Assembly (NCBI RefSeq): GCF_031598375.1
Contig: NZ_CP123872.1
Location: 2,600,501 to 2,664,500, forward strand
DNA length: 64,000 nt
Direction: 5' to 3'
Origin: Temperatibacter marinus
GTDB lineage: Bacteria; Pseudomonadota; Alphaproteobacteria; Sphingomonadales; Kordiimonadaceae
A program made the position numbers and the translations under genes. Under the pieces are notes generated by a model. That model had not been told where the DNA came from and did no database searches. It saw only the letters and a list, made by a program, of their open reading frames with translations. This document shows, one piece after another, positions 45,653 through 56,861 of this stretch. The first letter of the stretch is position 1, and the number at the start of each line of letters is the position of its first letter.

Positions 45653-46834
45653 TTATTTTTCTGCACCAGCAGAGCCAAAGACAAGGTAAGAAAGAGCGGC
45701 GCCGATTTTACCAAATCCGCCAACACCCTCAATGGCTGATCCTGCTTTTAGGTCATAAACGCGATCTTGTGCATTGGGAACAGATACGGTCAATTTCCCA
45801 ATAGCTTGACCGTTTGCTATCGGAGCAGCAACTGGCTGGGTAAACTCAACAGTTACTTTCATTTGCGCCCGTTGACTTCGGGAAAGTGTGAGAGTTATAT
45901 CCTGATCGACGACGAGAGGTACAACCAATTCTTTACCAAGCCAAACTTCAGCACTATCAACCTTTTCTCCTTTTTTAAACAAAGGATAAGATTTAAACTG
46001 TCTAAAACCAATTTGCATCATACGCTGGCTTTCACTGCCCCGTACAGCAACTGATGGGAGTTTACCCATCACAAGCAGCAAACGTCGATTGTCGCGCACA
46101 GCAGAGGCCACAATACCAAACTCACTGACTTCTGGGTCTCCGCCTGTTTTCATGCCGTCAGCACCTGGAAATGGGTAGCGACTGTATAACGGATTTCGTG
46201 AGCGTGTATTGCTGGTGAAATTTTTATATAGAAATTTTCGTTCTGAAAAGAGAGGGTAATATTCTGGGAAGTCTCTGATTATACGTGCTGCTAAAAGACT
46301 CATATCTCTGGCTGATGTATATTGATTTTCATTTGGCCAGCCATTTGAATTGGTAAAATTAGTATTCTTCATTCCGAGCTTAATAGCCATTGCATTCATT
46401 TCTTGGACAAAGATCTCATGGGAGCTTGAAATATGTTCCGCTAAAACAACGCAAGCATCATTGCCAGATAGAATGACAATGCCTTTGAGCAACTGCTCGA
46501 TGGTTACTTTATCTTTATGATTAAGGAACATGGTCGATCCTTTGCCCCGCCAATTCCGCCAGGCATTCGCTGAAACAACAACCTCATCATCCATTCTGAG
46601 ATTACCAATCTTCAGTTCATTAAAGGCAATATAAATGGTCATTAACTTTGTTAACGACGCCGGACTAAACTGCATGTCAGCATCTTTTTCGAATAAAAGA
46701 CTGTCAGAACTTAAATCCACCATAATGGCTGTTTCTGCTTGTGTACGAATTCCGGCACTCTGTGCAATAGCCGATATCGAAATAAAGGATGCTAGAAGAA
46801 GGATGCTGATTAGCTTTTTCATTATATTGCCCAT
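45653..46834 (-). CDS. D-alanyl-D-alanine carboxypeptidase (PBP5/6 family)
   Basis: 393 residues. The signal peptide (~6-26) is followed by a class A low-molecular-weight PBP domain. The active-site motifs are SLTK (Ser60, Lys63), SGN (Ser123) and KTG near residue 232. A C-terminal PBP5-type beta domain follows (~290-390). It trims pentapeptides in the periplasm. Translation may start at Met5 (46822). It sits between rlpA and tmk. Confidence 0.94.
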   Translation of the reverse strand: MGNIMKKLISILLLASFISISAIAQSAGIRTQAETAIMVDLSSDSLLFEKDADMQFSPASLTKLMTIYIAFNELKIGNLRMDDEVVVSANAWRNWRGKGSTMFLNHKDKVTIEQLLKGIVILSGNDACVVLAEHISSSHEIFVQEMNAMAIKLGMKNTNFTNSNGWPNENQYTSARDMSLLAARIIRDFPEYYPLFSERKFLYKNFTSNTRSRNPLYSRYPFPGADGMKTGGDPEVSEFGIVASAVRDNRRLLLVMGKLPSVAVRGSESQRMMQIGFRQFKSYPLFKKGEKVDSAEVWLGKELVVPLVVDQDITLTLSRSQRAQMKVTVEFTQPVAAPIANGQAIGKLTVSVPNAQDRVYDLKAGSAIEGVGGFGKIGAALSYLVFGSAGAEK

Positions 46835-46864
46835 GTTTAATTTTCTATGTGTGACTTGATAGCG

Positions 46865-47680
46865 TTATTTAACCACTTCAGACAAGACTTTTGCATCAAA
46901 AAATCCACGATTCACGATTTTTCTTAAAACTCTGTCTGCTGTTTCTCTTTCTCTAAAAGGCCCTATTCTCACACGGAAAATCTCCCGGCCTGAGATATAG
47001 ACTTTACTAATAAAAGCCCTGAGACCAATATTCTTTGCCTTTTCAATATCTTGCGTTGCATTGTTCTGATCACTGTAAGCACCGACTTGAATATAATGCG
47101 CAGTATCCCCTACATACATTTTTAAATCTTGCTGACCGCGACGACCTAGCTTTGATGCTTTTTGTTGATTTTCGGGAACTCGACCGTATTGATCAACAGC
47201 TTGAACCCTGACTTTCGTGACCCCTTTTTCTGCAAAGCCCAGTATTTGTGCTGCACGCCTCGATAAATCAATTAACCTATTGCCAACATACGGTCCTCTG
47301 TCGTTCACCCTTAAGACGATAGAACGATTATTATCAAGGTTCGTGACTTTAACAAAGCTTGGCAGGGCGAGTGTTTTATGGGCTGCGGTCAGCGCATTCA
47401 TATTGAATGTCTCACCATTTGCTGTTTTTTTCCCGTGAAACTGAGGGCCGTACCAAGAAGCGAGCCCTACTTCATCATAGGCTGGCTCATCTTTAGGATA
47501 ATACCATTCACCTGCAATTCTGTAGGGATTACCGACTTTTTTATGCCCACCCTGTGGGCCAAGAGGAACTTGATTATCATTAGGCATCGGCGCCGTATCA
47601 GGCTTCGAAGATATAATAGGTCTTGGTCCCGAGCATGCTGCCAAAAACAAAAGTATGATCAGTAAAAAGAGACGATTCAT
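46865..47680 (-). CDS. rlpA: RlpA septal lipoprotein (DPBB plus SPOR)
   Basis: 271 residues. A lipoprotein signal with lipidated Cys16 (FLAAC) is followed by a linker and a double-psi beta-barrel domain (~75-165, with ASWYGPQFHGKKTANGE and RVNDRGPY). The C-terminal SPOR domain (~195-270) binds denuded septal glycan. RlpA relatives cleave naked glycan strands as lytic transglycosylases. The start abuts the mltB stop, so the two glycan-acting genes are coupled. Confidence 0.95.
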   Translation of the reverse strand: MNRLFLLIILLFLAACSGPRPIISSKPDTAPMPNDNQVPLGPQGGHKKVGNPYRIAGEWYYPKDEPAYDEVGLASWYGPQFHGKKTANGETFNMNALTAAHKTLALPSFVKVTNLDNNRSIVLRVNDRGPYVGNRLIDLSRRAAQILGFAEKGVTKVRVQAVDQYGRVPENQQKASKLGRRGQQDLKMYVGDTAHYIQVGAYSDQNNATQDIEKAKNIGLRAFISKVYISGREIFRVRIGPFRERETADRVLRKIVNRGFFDAKVLSEVVK

Positions 47681-48706
47681 TTATTTTATCTTGTCTGCCA
47701 AAAGTCCAACACCCAATGCATATTTAAACGACGGATTATACCGCATAATAGAGCAGAAATTTTGGTATACAAGATACCCTTGGCCATCGCCTTCATCCCC
47801 AGCAATATAAGCTGCCATGATGTCCACCTCTGGTAAATCCTGCCCATTTAAGCGTCGAAAACCTAGTTCATTCCATTCACTTAATTTACGCCATGCACCC
47901 ATACTTTTAAAAGAACGGCAAACTTTGGCAGGAGTAAGGCCATCAGCCTGTATTCCGATATAATCTGTCTCTTTTCGCTCTGAAGGAGCCATTACTGGGC
48001 GTCCCCATGTATAAGCCGCAGTGATTTTGTGATGTTTTAGATATTTTGCAATAGAGGCAAAAACATCTGCTTTATTGGTCCAAATATCTTTCTTTCCATC
48101 CCCGTCCCAATCTTGAGCATGGGCTAAATATGCAGCAGGCATAAATTGAGGTTGTCCCATGGCTCCTGCCCAACTTCCTTTCATATTTTCTAAGTCAGCA
48201 AAGCCTTTATCAACAATTGTTAACACATCTAATAATTCACGGCGAAATCTTTTTGCGCGGCGGGGATCATAAGCCAGGGTGGCCAAAGCATCAAAAACTG
48301 AATAACTCAGTGGCACCGTACCATAATTTGTTTCTATTCCCCAGATTGCCGCAATAAAACGAGGTTGAACACCATAAGCAGCACCAATCTCTTTGAGCAA
48401 ACTGCCGTGCTGTTGCATCATTTCTTTGCCTTTTCGAGTGCGCCACTCACTCACCCGAAGTTTCAAGTACCGAGCATAGGTTTGTTTTACTTCCGGCTGA
48501 TTCCGATCTCGTTTTATGACCCGCTTTAAATATCGAATATCCTGAAAAGCCTGATCAATAGTTTCTTGAGTAATCCCTTTTTGTCGTGCTTCTTCTTTGA
48601 CGCCTTCAATAAATTTCAAGAAGTCATCTGAGGGATCCTCTGGGACAATTTGAGCTGCCGCAGATAGGGAAAGAAAAAAGCCAAGAATGATAAGTAATAT
48701 GCGCAC
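47681..48706 (-). CDS. Lytic murein transglycosylase, MltB family
   Basis: 341 residues. A signal peptide (~1-18) precedes the catalytic GH103 domain. Catalytic Glu125 lies in the AIWGIETNYGT segment, and GAMGQPQFMP and the calcium-loop-like DWDGDGKKDIW follow. There is no lipobox, so the form is soluble periplasmic. It is the first gene of the mltB-rlpA-dac-tmk-holB-metG-tatD-MBL run. Confidence 0.94.
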   Translation of the reverse strand: MRILLIILGFFLSLSAAAQIVPEDPSDDFLKFIEGVKEEARQKGITQETIDQAFQDIRYLKRVIKRDRNQPEVKQTYARYLKLRVSEWRTRKGKEMMQQHGSLLKEIGAAYGVQPRFIAAIWGIETNYGTVPLSYSVFDALATLAYDPRRAKRFRRELLDVLTIVDKGFADLENMKGSWAGAMGQPQFMPAAYLAHAQDWDGDGKKDIWTNKADVFASIAKYLKHHKITAAYTWGRPVMAPSERKETDYIGIQADGLTPAKVCRSFKSMGAWRKLSEWNELGFRRLNGQDLPEVDIMAAYIAGDEGDGQGYLVYQNFCSIMRYNPSFKYALGVGLLADKIK

Positions 48707-48793
48707 AATAGATCCTCACTGTTTATTGATGCTACTATGCAGAAAGGGGCGCCGAGTTTCAAGAATTCTATGGGGAAAAATAAACTATTTTGT

Positions 48794-48829
48794 AAAGAAA
48801 AAGGACCTGGTTCAAAAAACCAAGTCCTT
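48794..48829 (-). terminator. Intrinsic terminator of the tRNA-Lys pair
   Basis: Stem AAGGACCTGG (48801-48810) / CCAAGTCCTT (48820-48829). Read on the minus strand it is followed by TTTCTTT. It lies 6 bp past the distal tRNA-Lys gene. Confidence 0.75.
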
Positions 48830-48835
48830 ATTTAT

Positions 48836-48911
48836 TGGTGAGCCCAACAGGGTTCGAACCTGTGGCCTACTGATTAAAAGTCAGTTGCTCTACCAGCTGA
48901 GCTATGGGCCC
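48836..48911 (-). tRNA. tRNA-Lys (UUU), copy 2
   Basis: A 76-nt cloverleaf on the minus strand. Acceptor GGGCCCA pairs with TGGGCTC (one G-U), then A and an encoded CCA. The anticodon stem-loop ACTGA-CTTTTAA-TCAGT gives UUU. Identical base for base to the copy at 48933. Confidence 0.96.
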
Positions 48912-48932
48912 CAATATGAGGTGAGTGGTTAA

Positions 48933-49008
48933 TGGTGAGCCCAACAGGGTTCGAACCTGTGGCCTACTGATTAAAAGTCAGTTGCTCTACCAGCTGAGCT
49001 ATGGGCCC
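48933..49008 (-). tRNA. tRNA-Lys (UUU), copy 1
   Basis: Same 76-nt sequence as the copy at 48836-48911, separated from it by 21 bp. It is the promoter-proximal copy of a two-gene tRNA operon that ends in the terminator at 48794. Confidence 0.96.
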
Positions 49009-49047
49009 ACATTAACCAATGCGTCGTCACTCTTCAGCGACGCGCGG

Positions 49048-49076
49048 AACATAGGGGCATCCCCCTAATTGGTCAA
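49048..49076 (-). promoter_or_regulatory. Promoter of the tRNA-Lys operon
   Basis: On the minus strand: -35 TTGACC (49076-49071), exactly 17 bp, and -10 TATGTT (49053-49048). A GC-rich discriminator (CCGCGCG) typical of stringently controlled stable-RNA promoters follows. It lies 40 bp before the first tRNA. Confidence 0.65.
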
Positions 49077-49189
49077 GTAAAAGATTACAGAAAATTAAAA
49101 AATAACGAAATCTTTTATGAACAACCGCTTCTGACATAATTTATTTCATAATTTAAACCAGAAAACACTAAACATTCCTGTCTATTTCC

Positions 49190-50368
<1,179 letters not shown>

Positions 50369-51427
50369 TTACTCTCCAATGCCATTACCCAGTGCTCTGA
50401 ATAAAAGCGAACTGTCTCCGTAGGAATAAAATCGATACTGTTGATCTATAGCCTGTTGATAGGCTTCTTGCATCAGCTCAAGTCCACAAAAGGCACTGAC
50501 CAACATGAATAATGTCGATTTTGGTAAATGGAAATTTGTCATCAATACATCTATGCATTTAAATTTATATCCTGGACTGATGAATATTTCTGTATCAGCT
50601 TTAAATGGATGTGTGACCCCGTCTTCGTCTGTCGCGCTTTCAAGCACGCGAAGGGATGTCGTTCCAACAGCGATAACCTTCTTTCCGTTCTTCTTGGTCT
50701 CATTTATCAGGGCCGCGACCTCTGGGGTGACTTCTCCATACTCACTGTGCATTTTATGATGCGTTGTATCTTCGACTTTAACAGGTAAAAAGGTCCCTGC
50801 TCCTACATGCAGAGTGACTGCGGCTGTTTTCACCCCTTTTTCGGTCAGAGCCGTCATCATATCCTCTGTAAAGTGAAGGCCTGCTGTCGGGGCAGCTACA
50901 GCCCCGTCCTTTTCAGCGAAGAGTGTTTGGTAATCTTCCTTATCTCTTTCATCCACAGCCCGTTGAGCCGCAATATAGGGCGGCAAGGGCATCACACCAC
51001 TTACTTCAAGAGCTTCAGTCATTTTGTCTTCTTGCACATGAAAAGTGACTAGTCGCTCTCCTGCCTCTCCTAAAGCCATAACTTCACCCGTCAGGGTCCC
51101 AAAGGTAAGATGATCGCCGAGCCTGGCTTTCTTCGCAGGTTTTGCGAAGACCCACCATGAATTTTCAGATTCTCGCTTGTGCAATGTAATTTCCATCTTA
51201 GCCTCACCGCGCTTGCCGTGAAGTCGTGCAGGAATTACCCGTGTATCATTAAAAACAAGTAAATCACCAGTTTCTATATGTTCCGCAAGGTTTCCTACGC
51301 GATCCGTTGTTAAACGTTCTGAGGCCTCAGGTTTAATGATAAGCTGCTTTGCATGATCACGCGGAGAAACAGGCCTTAAGGCAATCGCACTATTGGGCAA
51401 CTCAAAATCAAATAATTGAATATCCAT
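50369..51427 (-). CDS. queA: S-adenosylmethionine:tRNA ribosyltransferase-isomerase
   Basis: A 352-residue QueA. It transfers the ribose of SAM to preQ1-tRNA to form epoxyqueuosine. Signatures are FDFELPNSAIAL at the start, VFNDTRVIPARL, GAVAAPTAGLHFT and TNFHLPKSTLFMLVSAF. It partners with tgt directly downstream, so the second and third tRNA-level queuosine steps are encoded together. Confidence 0.97.
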   Translation of the reverse strand: MDIQLFDFELPNSAIALRPVSPRDHAKQLIIKPEASERLTTDRVGNLAEHIETGDLLVFNDTRVIPARLHGKRGEAKMEITLHKRESENSWWVFAKPAKKARLGDHLTFGTLTGEVMALGEAGERLVTFHVQEDKMTEALEVSGVMPLPPYIAAQRAVDERDKEDYQTLFAEKDGAVAAPTAGLHFTEDMMTALTEKGVKTAAVTLHVGAGTFLPVKVEDTTHHKMHSEYGEVTPEVAALINETKKNGKKVIAVGTTSLRVLESATDEDGVTHPFKADTEIFISPGYKFKCIDVLMTNFHLPKSTLFMLVSAFCGLELMQEAYQQAIDQQYRFYSYGDSSLLFRALGNGIGE

Positions 51428-51527
51428 GAACCAAACTCTTTTTTTTACTTGCGGCGCTTTTAACTGATCGGTTTGGATTAGACAAGAAAAAGGGGCTTTT
51501 AAAGCCCCTCTTCTTAATCAAAATTCT

Positions 51528-52001
51528 TTATACGTCCGCAGCAACGCGGGCAGAAGCAATTTTACCAGGATAACGTGGGGGCTCTCCCTTGGGAAGGTCA
51601 TCCACTAAATCCATGCCTTCTGTCACGCGACCCCAAACTGTATATTGATTATCAAGATAACTAGCATCAGCGAGACAAATGAAGAACTGACTGTCAGCGC
51701 TATCTGGATCCATTGCTCGAGCCATAGAACAAACACCGCGCGCATGAGGCTCTGCACTAAATTCTTGTTTAAGCTTTGTTCCTGATCCACTCATCCCAGT
51801 CCCTGTGGGATCTCCACCCTGTGCCATAAAACCATCAATCACGCGGTGAAATATGACACCGTCATAAAATCCTTCGCGGGCTAATTCCTTAATACGTGCT
51901 ACATGATTGGGTGCAAGATCAGCCAGTAATTCAATAGTTACACGGCCTTCAGACTTTCCAGTCTCTAGATCTAGATATAAAATATTCTCTAGGTCGCTCA
52001 T
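51528..52001 (-). CDS. ppiB: Peptidyl-prolyl cis-trans isomerase, cytoplasmic cyclophilin
   Basis: A 157-residue cyclophilin without signal peptide. The active-site pattern is intact: FHRVIDGFMAQGGDPTGTG, the SQFFI(C)L strand and the YTVWGRVTEGMD end. It accelerates proline isomerisation in folding. It is one of two cyclophilin genes in the coaD-queA interval; the other is exported. Confidence 0.95.
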   Translation of the reverse strand: MSDLENILYLDLETGKSEGRVTIELLADLAPNHVARIKELAREGFYDGVIFHRVIDGFMAQGGDPTGTGMSGSGTKLKQEFSAEPHARGVCSMARAMDPDSADSQFFICLADASYLDNQYTVWGRVTEGMDLVDDLPKGEPPRYPGKIASARVAADV

Positions 52002-52181
52002 TGGTCTTCCTTATTCTTCTATTCATTCAACGATATTTATAACTCTTACAACTTTGGCATTCTCTACTTATACAAGTAACTCACTGCTTCATCACTCCAC
52101 AAGCTGTGACAATGAATTTCTTCCTTAAAAATCTTCTTTGCGAGATCCGTGCCGTTTTTGATAAGGTTAGCAAGAAATTCC

Positions 52182-52775
52182 TTACTTAAAATCTTTCGAC
52201 AAGCTCTCCCAGTCCTTCAGGTCACTGGCTACACTTACAGAGACCATTTTTCCTGGAACAATTGGGGGTTCTCCTTTTGGAATCATATCAACCGTCTGCA
52301 TTCCAGCAATCACACGGCCCCACACTGTATATTTCATATCAAGATCTGCACGTCGTGTGAAAGTGATAAAAAATTGACTGTCGGCAGTATCTTCCGCCTC
52401 ACCTCGCGCCATACCTGCCGTACCGCGTAGATAAGGTGTTCGTGTAAATTCTGGTTTGATATTCTGACCACTCCCGCCAGTCCCAGTGCCTGTTGGATCA
52501 CCTGTTTGTGCCATGAAACCTGGAATAACACGGTGGAAAACATGGCCATCATAGAAAGATTGCCGTGCCAATTCTTTCACGCGTTTAACATGATTAGGCG
52601 CAATATCAGGACGCATTAAAATCGCAACCCGTCCAGTGACTTTCGACCCGTCTTGTTGAGGGGTTTCCACAGTAATAACCAAAATATTTGCTGCATCAAG
52701 AAAAGATATATCTCTTGCCACGACACATGTATTACATACAATTATTGATAGCAATACTATTACTATTTTATACAT
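52182..52775 (-). CDS. ppiA: Peptidyl-prolyl cis-trans isomerase, exported cyclophilin
   Basis: A 197-residue cyclophilin with an N-terminal signal peptide (hydrophobic ~3-18). The active-site pattern FHRVIPGFMAQTGDPTGTG matches its cytoplasmic neighbour. The last ~10 residues form a charged tail. It acts in the periplasm as a folding helper. It lies 12 bp after coaD on the same strand; a 180-bp gap without further features separates it from ppiB. Confidence 0.92.
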   Translation of the reverse strand: MYKIVIVLLSIIVCNTCVVARDISFLDAANILVITVETPQQDGSKVTGRVAILMRPDIAPNHVKRVKELARQSFYDGHVFHRVIPGFMAQTGDPTGTGTGGSGQNIKPEFTRTPYLRGTAGMARGEAEDTADSQFFITFTRRADLDMKYTVWGRVIAGMQTVDMIPKGEPPIVPGKMVSVSVASDLKDWESLSKDFK

Positions 52776-52787
52776 AATTTCAATCTC

Positions 52788-53297
52788 TTATTTTGAATTA
52801 TTAATGCGTTGATTGACTTCTTCACAGATGGTTTCAGGAACGAACTGGGCAATGTCGCCCCCATATTTTGCGACTTCTTTAACAAGTTTTGAAGCGATCG
52901 TCTGAAACTTAGGATCGGCCATTAAAAAGACCGTTTCAATTTCAGGATCCAATTGATAATTCATCCCAGTCATTTGGAATTCATATTCAAAGTCTGCAAC
53001 AGCTCTTAATCCACGGATGATGACTGTAGCTTCAACGCGTCTAGCAAATTTAACAAGCAGTTCATCAAATTTTACAACACTCAATTCAACCCCTGCTTCT
53101 GCAGCGAGAGGGCCACATTCTCTTGTCACCATGTCAACGCGTTCTTCAAGGCTAAACATGGGATTTTTACTAGGGTTCGTCGCAACACCGATGACAAGTT
53201 TATCGACCAATCTTAAGCCACGCTTTATAATATCAAGGTGCCCATTTGTTATTGGATCAAATGTTCCTGGATATAATCCTATTCGGTCTATACTCAT
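52788..53297 (-). CDS. coaD: Phosphopantetheine adenylyltransferase
   Basis: A 169-residue nucleotidyltransferase for the penultimate CoA step. Motifs are the N-terminal GLYPGTFDPITNGHLDI (T/HxGH-type site) and RGLRAVADFEYE. It is full length. The downstream cyclophilin genes follow on the same strand, and gyrA lies upstream beyond an inserted LysE gene in the opposite direction. Confidence 0.96.
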   Translation of the reverse strand: MSIDRIGLYPGTFDPITNGHLDIIKRGLRLVDKLVIGVATNPSKNPMFSLEERVDMVTRECGPLAAEAGVELSVVKFDELLVKFARRVEATVIIRGLRAVADFEYEFQMTGMNYQLDPEIETVFLMADPKFQTIASKLVKEVAKYGGDIAQFVPETICEEVNQRINNSK

Positions 53298-53398
53298 GAT
53301 CGCCCCATTTAATTTATTTAGAAGTGATGTTTTTATTGTACATTATTGATTACATAAAGCATAAAATTGAAATATAAAACATTTTTCAGTGAGTCTCC

Positions 53399-54022
53399 AT
53401 GATTGATCCCGTTCTCTATAGTTTTTTTATTCTGGCATCAGCAGCGCTTGTCGCGTCCCCAGGACCAACCGTATCGCTGATTGTAGCAGAAACCCTTAAA
53501 AATGGAAAAGTCTATGGCTTTGCTACAATAACGGGGGCTTTCTTTGCGGGCAGCTTCTATTTTCTCTTATATTATTTTGGAGCAGCAGTCTTTCTTGAAG
53601 GGATGAACCCAGTTTATTTTGATCTCATGCGTTATGGGGGCATCGTCATGTTGGTCTGGATGGCATGGAAGATGTTCAAAGCATCTGGAACGTTAGAAGA
53701 CACTAAGGGAATTAGAGCCGATAAATCACCTTTTTCTGCGGCACTTAGAGGATTTTTCATTTGCATCTCAAGTCCAAAATCAGTGATTTTTTTTGCTGCC
53801 TTTTTCCCCCAATTTATCAACAAAGGTCTGCCCTTTCAGCCGCAAATTCTCCTGATGGGGATCGGTTTCTTAATAGTAGGTGTGTTGAGCGACCTTCTTT
53901 GGATTTTCATTTCTTTAAAGGCAAAAGACTGGATTTATCGCAAAGGAGGGCATGGTCTAATTAATAAAATTTCTGGCTCTGTGCTCAGCCTCGGTGCCGT
54001 TGCCTTACTTTTCATAAATTAA
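53399..54022 (+). CDS. LysE/RhtB-family amino-acid exporter
   Basis: A 207-residue protein with six hydrophobic segments and the family N-terminus ASPGPTVSLIVAETLKNG. The internal FFICISSPKSVIFFAAFFPQF motif is also typical. LysE-family proteins export amino acids or related small molecules; the substrate cannot be assigned. It is transcribed opposite to gyrA and coaD, which are usually adjacent in alphaproteobacteria, so it looks like an insertion into a conserved block. Confidence 0.9.
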   Translation: MIDPVLYSFFILASAALVASPGPTVSLIVAETLKNGKVYGFATITGAFFAGSFYFLLYYFGAAVFLEGMNPVYFDLMRYGGIVMLVWMAWKMFKASGTLEDTKGIRADKSPFSAALRGFFICISSPKSVIFFAAFFPQFINKGLPFQPQILLMGIGFLIVGVLSDLLWIFISLKAKDWIYRKGGHGLINKISGSVLSLGAVALLFIN

Positions 54023-54035
54023 AGTCTATTCAACA

Positions 54036-54070
54036 AAAAAGGCACCTGCTTGATGCAGATGCCTTTCTTC
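54036..54070. terminator. Bidirectional terminator between the LysE gene and gyrA
   Basis: Stem AAAGGCA (54038-54044) / TGCCTTT (54060-54066), extended by inner pairs CCTGC/GCAG. T-runs lie on both sides when read from either strand. It serves the convergent LysE and gyrA genes. Confidence 0.75.
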
Positions 54071-54086
54071 TTTTATTTATATTGCC

Positions 54087-56861
54087 TTACTCTTGAGAGG
54101 CCTCAGGTGTGTCTGTTTCTTCATTTTCTGAGGAAGGAGCATTCTCAGCACCCCCCTCCTCTAATGATGGTGCTTCAGATCCTTCAACCTCGTCCACGTC
54201 GTCTTCTTCACTTTCCTGAAGTTTTGCAACTGAGACGATGCTTTCATCCTCGCCGACCTTAAAGATCGTCACGCCTTTTGTCGGTCTGCCTGCAATTCGA
54301 ACGTCATGAACAGGCGTACGGATCAACTTACCCTGATCCGTAACCATCATAATTTGTTCGTCAGCTGTGATTGGGAAGGCAGCAATGATATCACCAATTT
54401 GCGATCTTATTTCATCTTTACTCGGTGTATTCCAGACGCCTTGCCCGCCGCGAGACGTGATTCGATATTCATGCGTTGACGTTCGTTTGCCAAAACCTTT
54501 ATCGGTAACGGTCAACAAGAACATTTCTTTCTCAGCGAGATCTGCCATCCGCTCATCATCTAAGGTTTGTTCCCCGGGTTCAGATTTCCAAGGTGCTGCT
54601 TTCAGATATTGATCTCTTTCTTCGGTTGATGCATCTGTTCCGTGAATAACACACATAGAGACAACTTTATCATCTACACCCAAGCGCATACCACGCACCC
54701 CCGTAGAGGTACGCCCTGCAAACAAACGAACCGCTGTTGAATTAAAGCGAATAGCACGGCCTTTTGCTGCAGCAAGAATGATATCATCCTCTTCAGTACA
54801 CACAGCAACATTCACCAGACTGTCATCCTCTGATGAGAATTTGATCGCAATTTTACCATTAGACATCACATTCGAGAAATCTGACAATCTATTACGACGC
54901 ACATTCCCCATAGCTGTAGAGAACATGACGTCATATTCGCCCCATGTGCTCTCATCTTCAGGAAGCGGAAGAATTGTTGCTATGCCTTCATCATTCTCTA
55001 AAGGAAGCAGGTTAATAACAGGTTTTCCTTTAGAAATAGGTGTACCAAGAGGCAATTTCCATACTTTGGTTTTATAGACTTTACCTTTATTGGAAAAGAA
55101 TAATACGGGCGTATGGGTATGAGCGACAAAGACATTCGTCAGAAAATCATCATCTTTAGTTTGCATGCCGCTGCGGCCTTTACCACCGCGTCGCTGAGCA
55201 CGATAAGTAGATAAAGGAACACGTTTAATGTAGCCTGTATTTGTCACAGTGACGACCATGTCTTCTTGTGCGATTAAATCTTCGTCGTCAAAGGCACCAG
55301 CCGCATTTAGATCAATCTCTGTCCGGCGTTCATTTGCGAATTCTTCACGAACAGCCGCCAGTTCTGTAGTCAAAACTTCGTATAATTTCTCACGTGAACC
55401 TAGAATTTCTAAAAACCCTCGGATGGCTGCAGCCAGAACTTCTAGCTCGTCACTGATATCGTCACGACCAAGCGCAGTCAGGCGGTGCAAGCGAAGATCA
55501 AGAATCGCTTTAACCTGAAGTTCAGACAACATATAGAAGTCACCATCACAATTGTCAGCTTCGGCAATCAGCTCAAGATAGGGAAGAATTTCTTTCGCAT
55601 CCCATTTCTTGTTCAAAAGAGCTTCACGCGCCGCTGCAGGAGAATTCGCATTCCGAATGGTAGCGACGACTTCATCAATATTTGCAACGGCCGTAACCAA
55701 ACCAACCATTAAGTGAGCACGATCACGGGCCTTACCCAATTCGAATTTAGTCCGTCGTGTAATTACTTCTTCGCGGAATTCAATGAAAGCCTCTAATACT
55801 TGTTTTAGAGTTAACTGTTGAGGTTTACCGCCCGTAAGTGCCAACATGTTAACACCAAAAGAGGTCTGCAACTGGGTGAAACGATAAAGCTGATTTAGAA
55901 TTACATCTGGTACACCATCTCTTTTTACTTCAATCACGACACGTACACCGTCCCGATCGGATTCGTCTCTGATTTCAGCGATGCCTTCAACACGTTTATC
56001 CCTCACGCATTCAGCAATTTTTTCAATTAAATTTGATTTGTTAACCTGGAATGGAATTTCTGTAATGATAATTGCTTCGCGGTCCTTGCGAATCTCTTCA
56101 ATATGAACGCGAGAGCGAATGACCACACTGCCTTTCCCTGTCTCAAAGGCTTGGCGAATACCGCCGCCCCCAAGAATAATACCACCCGTTGGAAAATCAG
56201 GGCCTTTGACATATTCCATTAAGCCCATCGTATCAATTTCAGGATTGTCGATCACAGCAAAGACAGCGTCGATGACTTCTCCTAAGTTATGCGGAGGAAT
56301 ATTCGTTGCCATTCCAACAGCAATACCAGAGGCGCCGTTAACCAATAAATTCGGAAAACGAGACGGCAAAACCACAGGTTCGTGCTCGCTGTCATCATAG
56401 TTTGGCCGGAAAGCAACCGTGTCTTTGTCGATATCCGCGAGGATCATCGATGAAATTTTATCCATCCGCGCTTCTGTGTACCGCATCGCAGCTGCACTAT
56501 CACCGTCCATTGATCCAAAGTTACCCTGTCCATCAATGAGAGGTGCGCGCATAGAGAAATCCTGAGCCATACGAACCAAGGCATCATAGATAGCACTATC
56601 ACCGTGGGGGTGATATTTACCCATTACATCCCCGACAATACGTGCCGATTTTTTATAAGCGCGATTCCACTCATAATGATTTTCATGCATCGAATAGAGG
56701 ATTCGTCGATGAACAGGCTTCAAGCCATCTCTCACATCTGGTAAGGCCCTTGATACAATCACACTCATTGCATAATCAAGGTAAGAGGTCTTCATCTCTT
56801 CTTCGATTGTTATTGGTAAAACATCACTATTTGATGGTGGAAGAGGTGTATTATCACTCAC
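54087..56861 (-). CDS. gyrA: DNA gyrase subunit A
   Basis: A 924-residue GyrA from a GTG start with AAGGGA upstream. The catalytic tyrosine is Tyr128 ([10 protein letters not shown]). The quinolone-determining positions Ser89 and Asp93 (equivalent to Escherichia coli 83 and 87) are wild type in [10 protein letters not shown]. The C-terminal beta-pinwheel has the GyrA box QRRGGKG, and an acidic tail of ~50 residues follows. An 18-bp palindrome lies about 40 bp upstream of the start. Confidence 0.97.
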   Translation of the reverse strand: MSDNTPLPPSNSDVLPITIEEEMKTSYLDYAMSVIVSRALPDVRDGLKPVHRRILYSMHENHYEWNRAYKKSARIVGDVMGKYHPHGDSAIYDALVRMAQDFSMRAPLIDGQGNFGSMDGDSAAAMRYTEARMDKISSMILADIDKDTVAFRPNYDDSEHEPVVLPSRFPNLLVNGASGIAVGMATNIPPHNLGEVIDAVFAVIDNPEIDTMGLMEYVKGPDFPTGGIILGGGGIRQAFETGKGSVVIRSRVHIEEIRKDREAIIITEIPFQVNKSNLIEKIAECVRDKRVEGIAEIRDESDRDGVRVVIEVKRDGVPDVILNQLYRFTQLQTSFGVNMLALTGGKPQQLTLKQVLEAFIEFREEVITRRTKFELGKARDRAHLMVGLVTAVANIDEVVATIRNANSPAAAREALLNKKWDAKEILPYLELIAEADNCDGDFYMLSELQVKAILDLRLHRLTALGRDDISDELEVLAAAIRGFLEILGSREKLYEVLTTELAAVREEFANERRTEIDLNAAGAFDDEDLIAQEDMVVTVTNTGYIKRVPLSTYRAQRRGGKGRSGMQTKDDDFLTNVFVAHTHTPVLFFSNKGKVYKTKVWKLPLGTPISKGKPVINLLPLENDEGIATILPLPEDESTWGEYDVMFSTAMGNVRRNRLSDFSNVMSNGKIAIKFSSEDDSLVNVAVCTEEDDIILAAAKGRAIRFNSTAVRLFAGRTSTGVRGMRLGVDDKVVSMCVIHGTDASTEERDQYLKAAPWKSEPGEQTLDDERMADLAEKEMFLLTVTDKGFGKRTSTHEYRITSRGGQGVWNTPSKDEIRSQIGDIIAAFPITADEQIMMVTDQGKLIRTPVHDVRIAGRPTKGVTIFKVGEDESIVSVAKLQESEEDDVDEVEGSEAPSLEEGGAENAPSSENEETDTPEASQE

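Noticed and set aside
48687-48932. 81-residue ORF on the plus strand
   Set aside because: It runs through the distal tRNA-Lys gene on the opposite strand and has no protein-like features.
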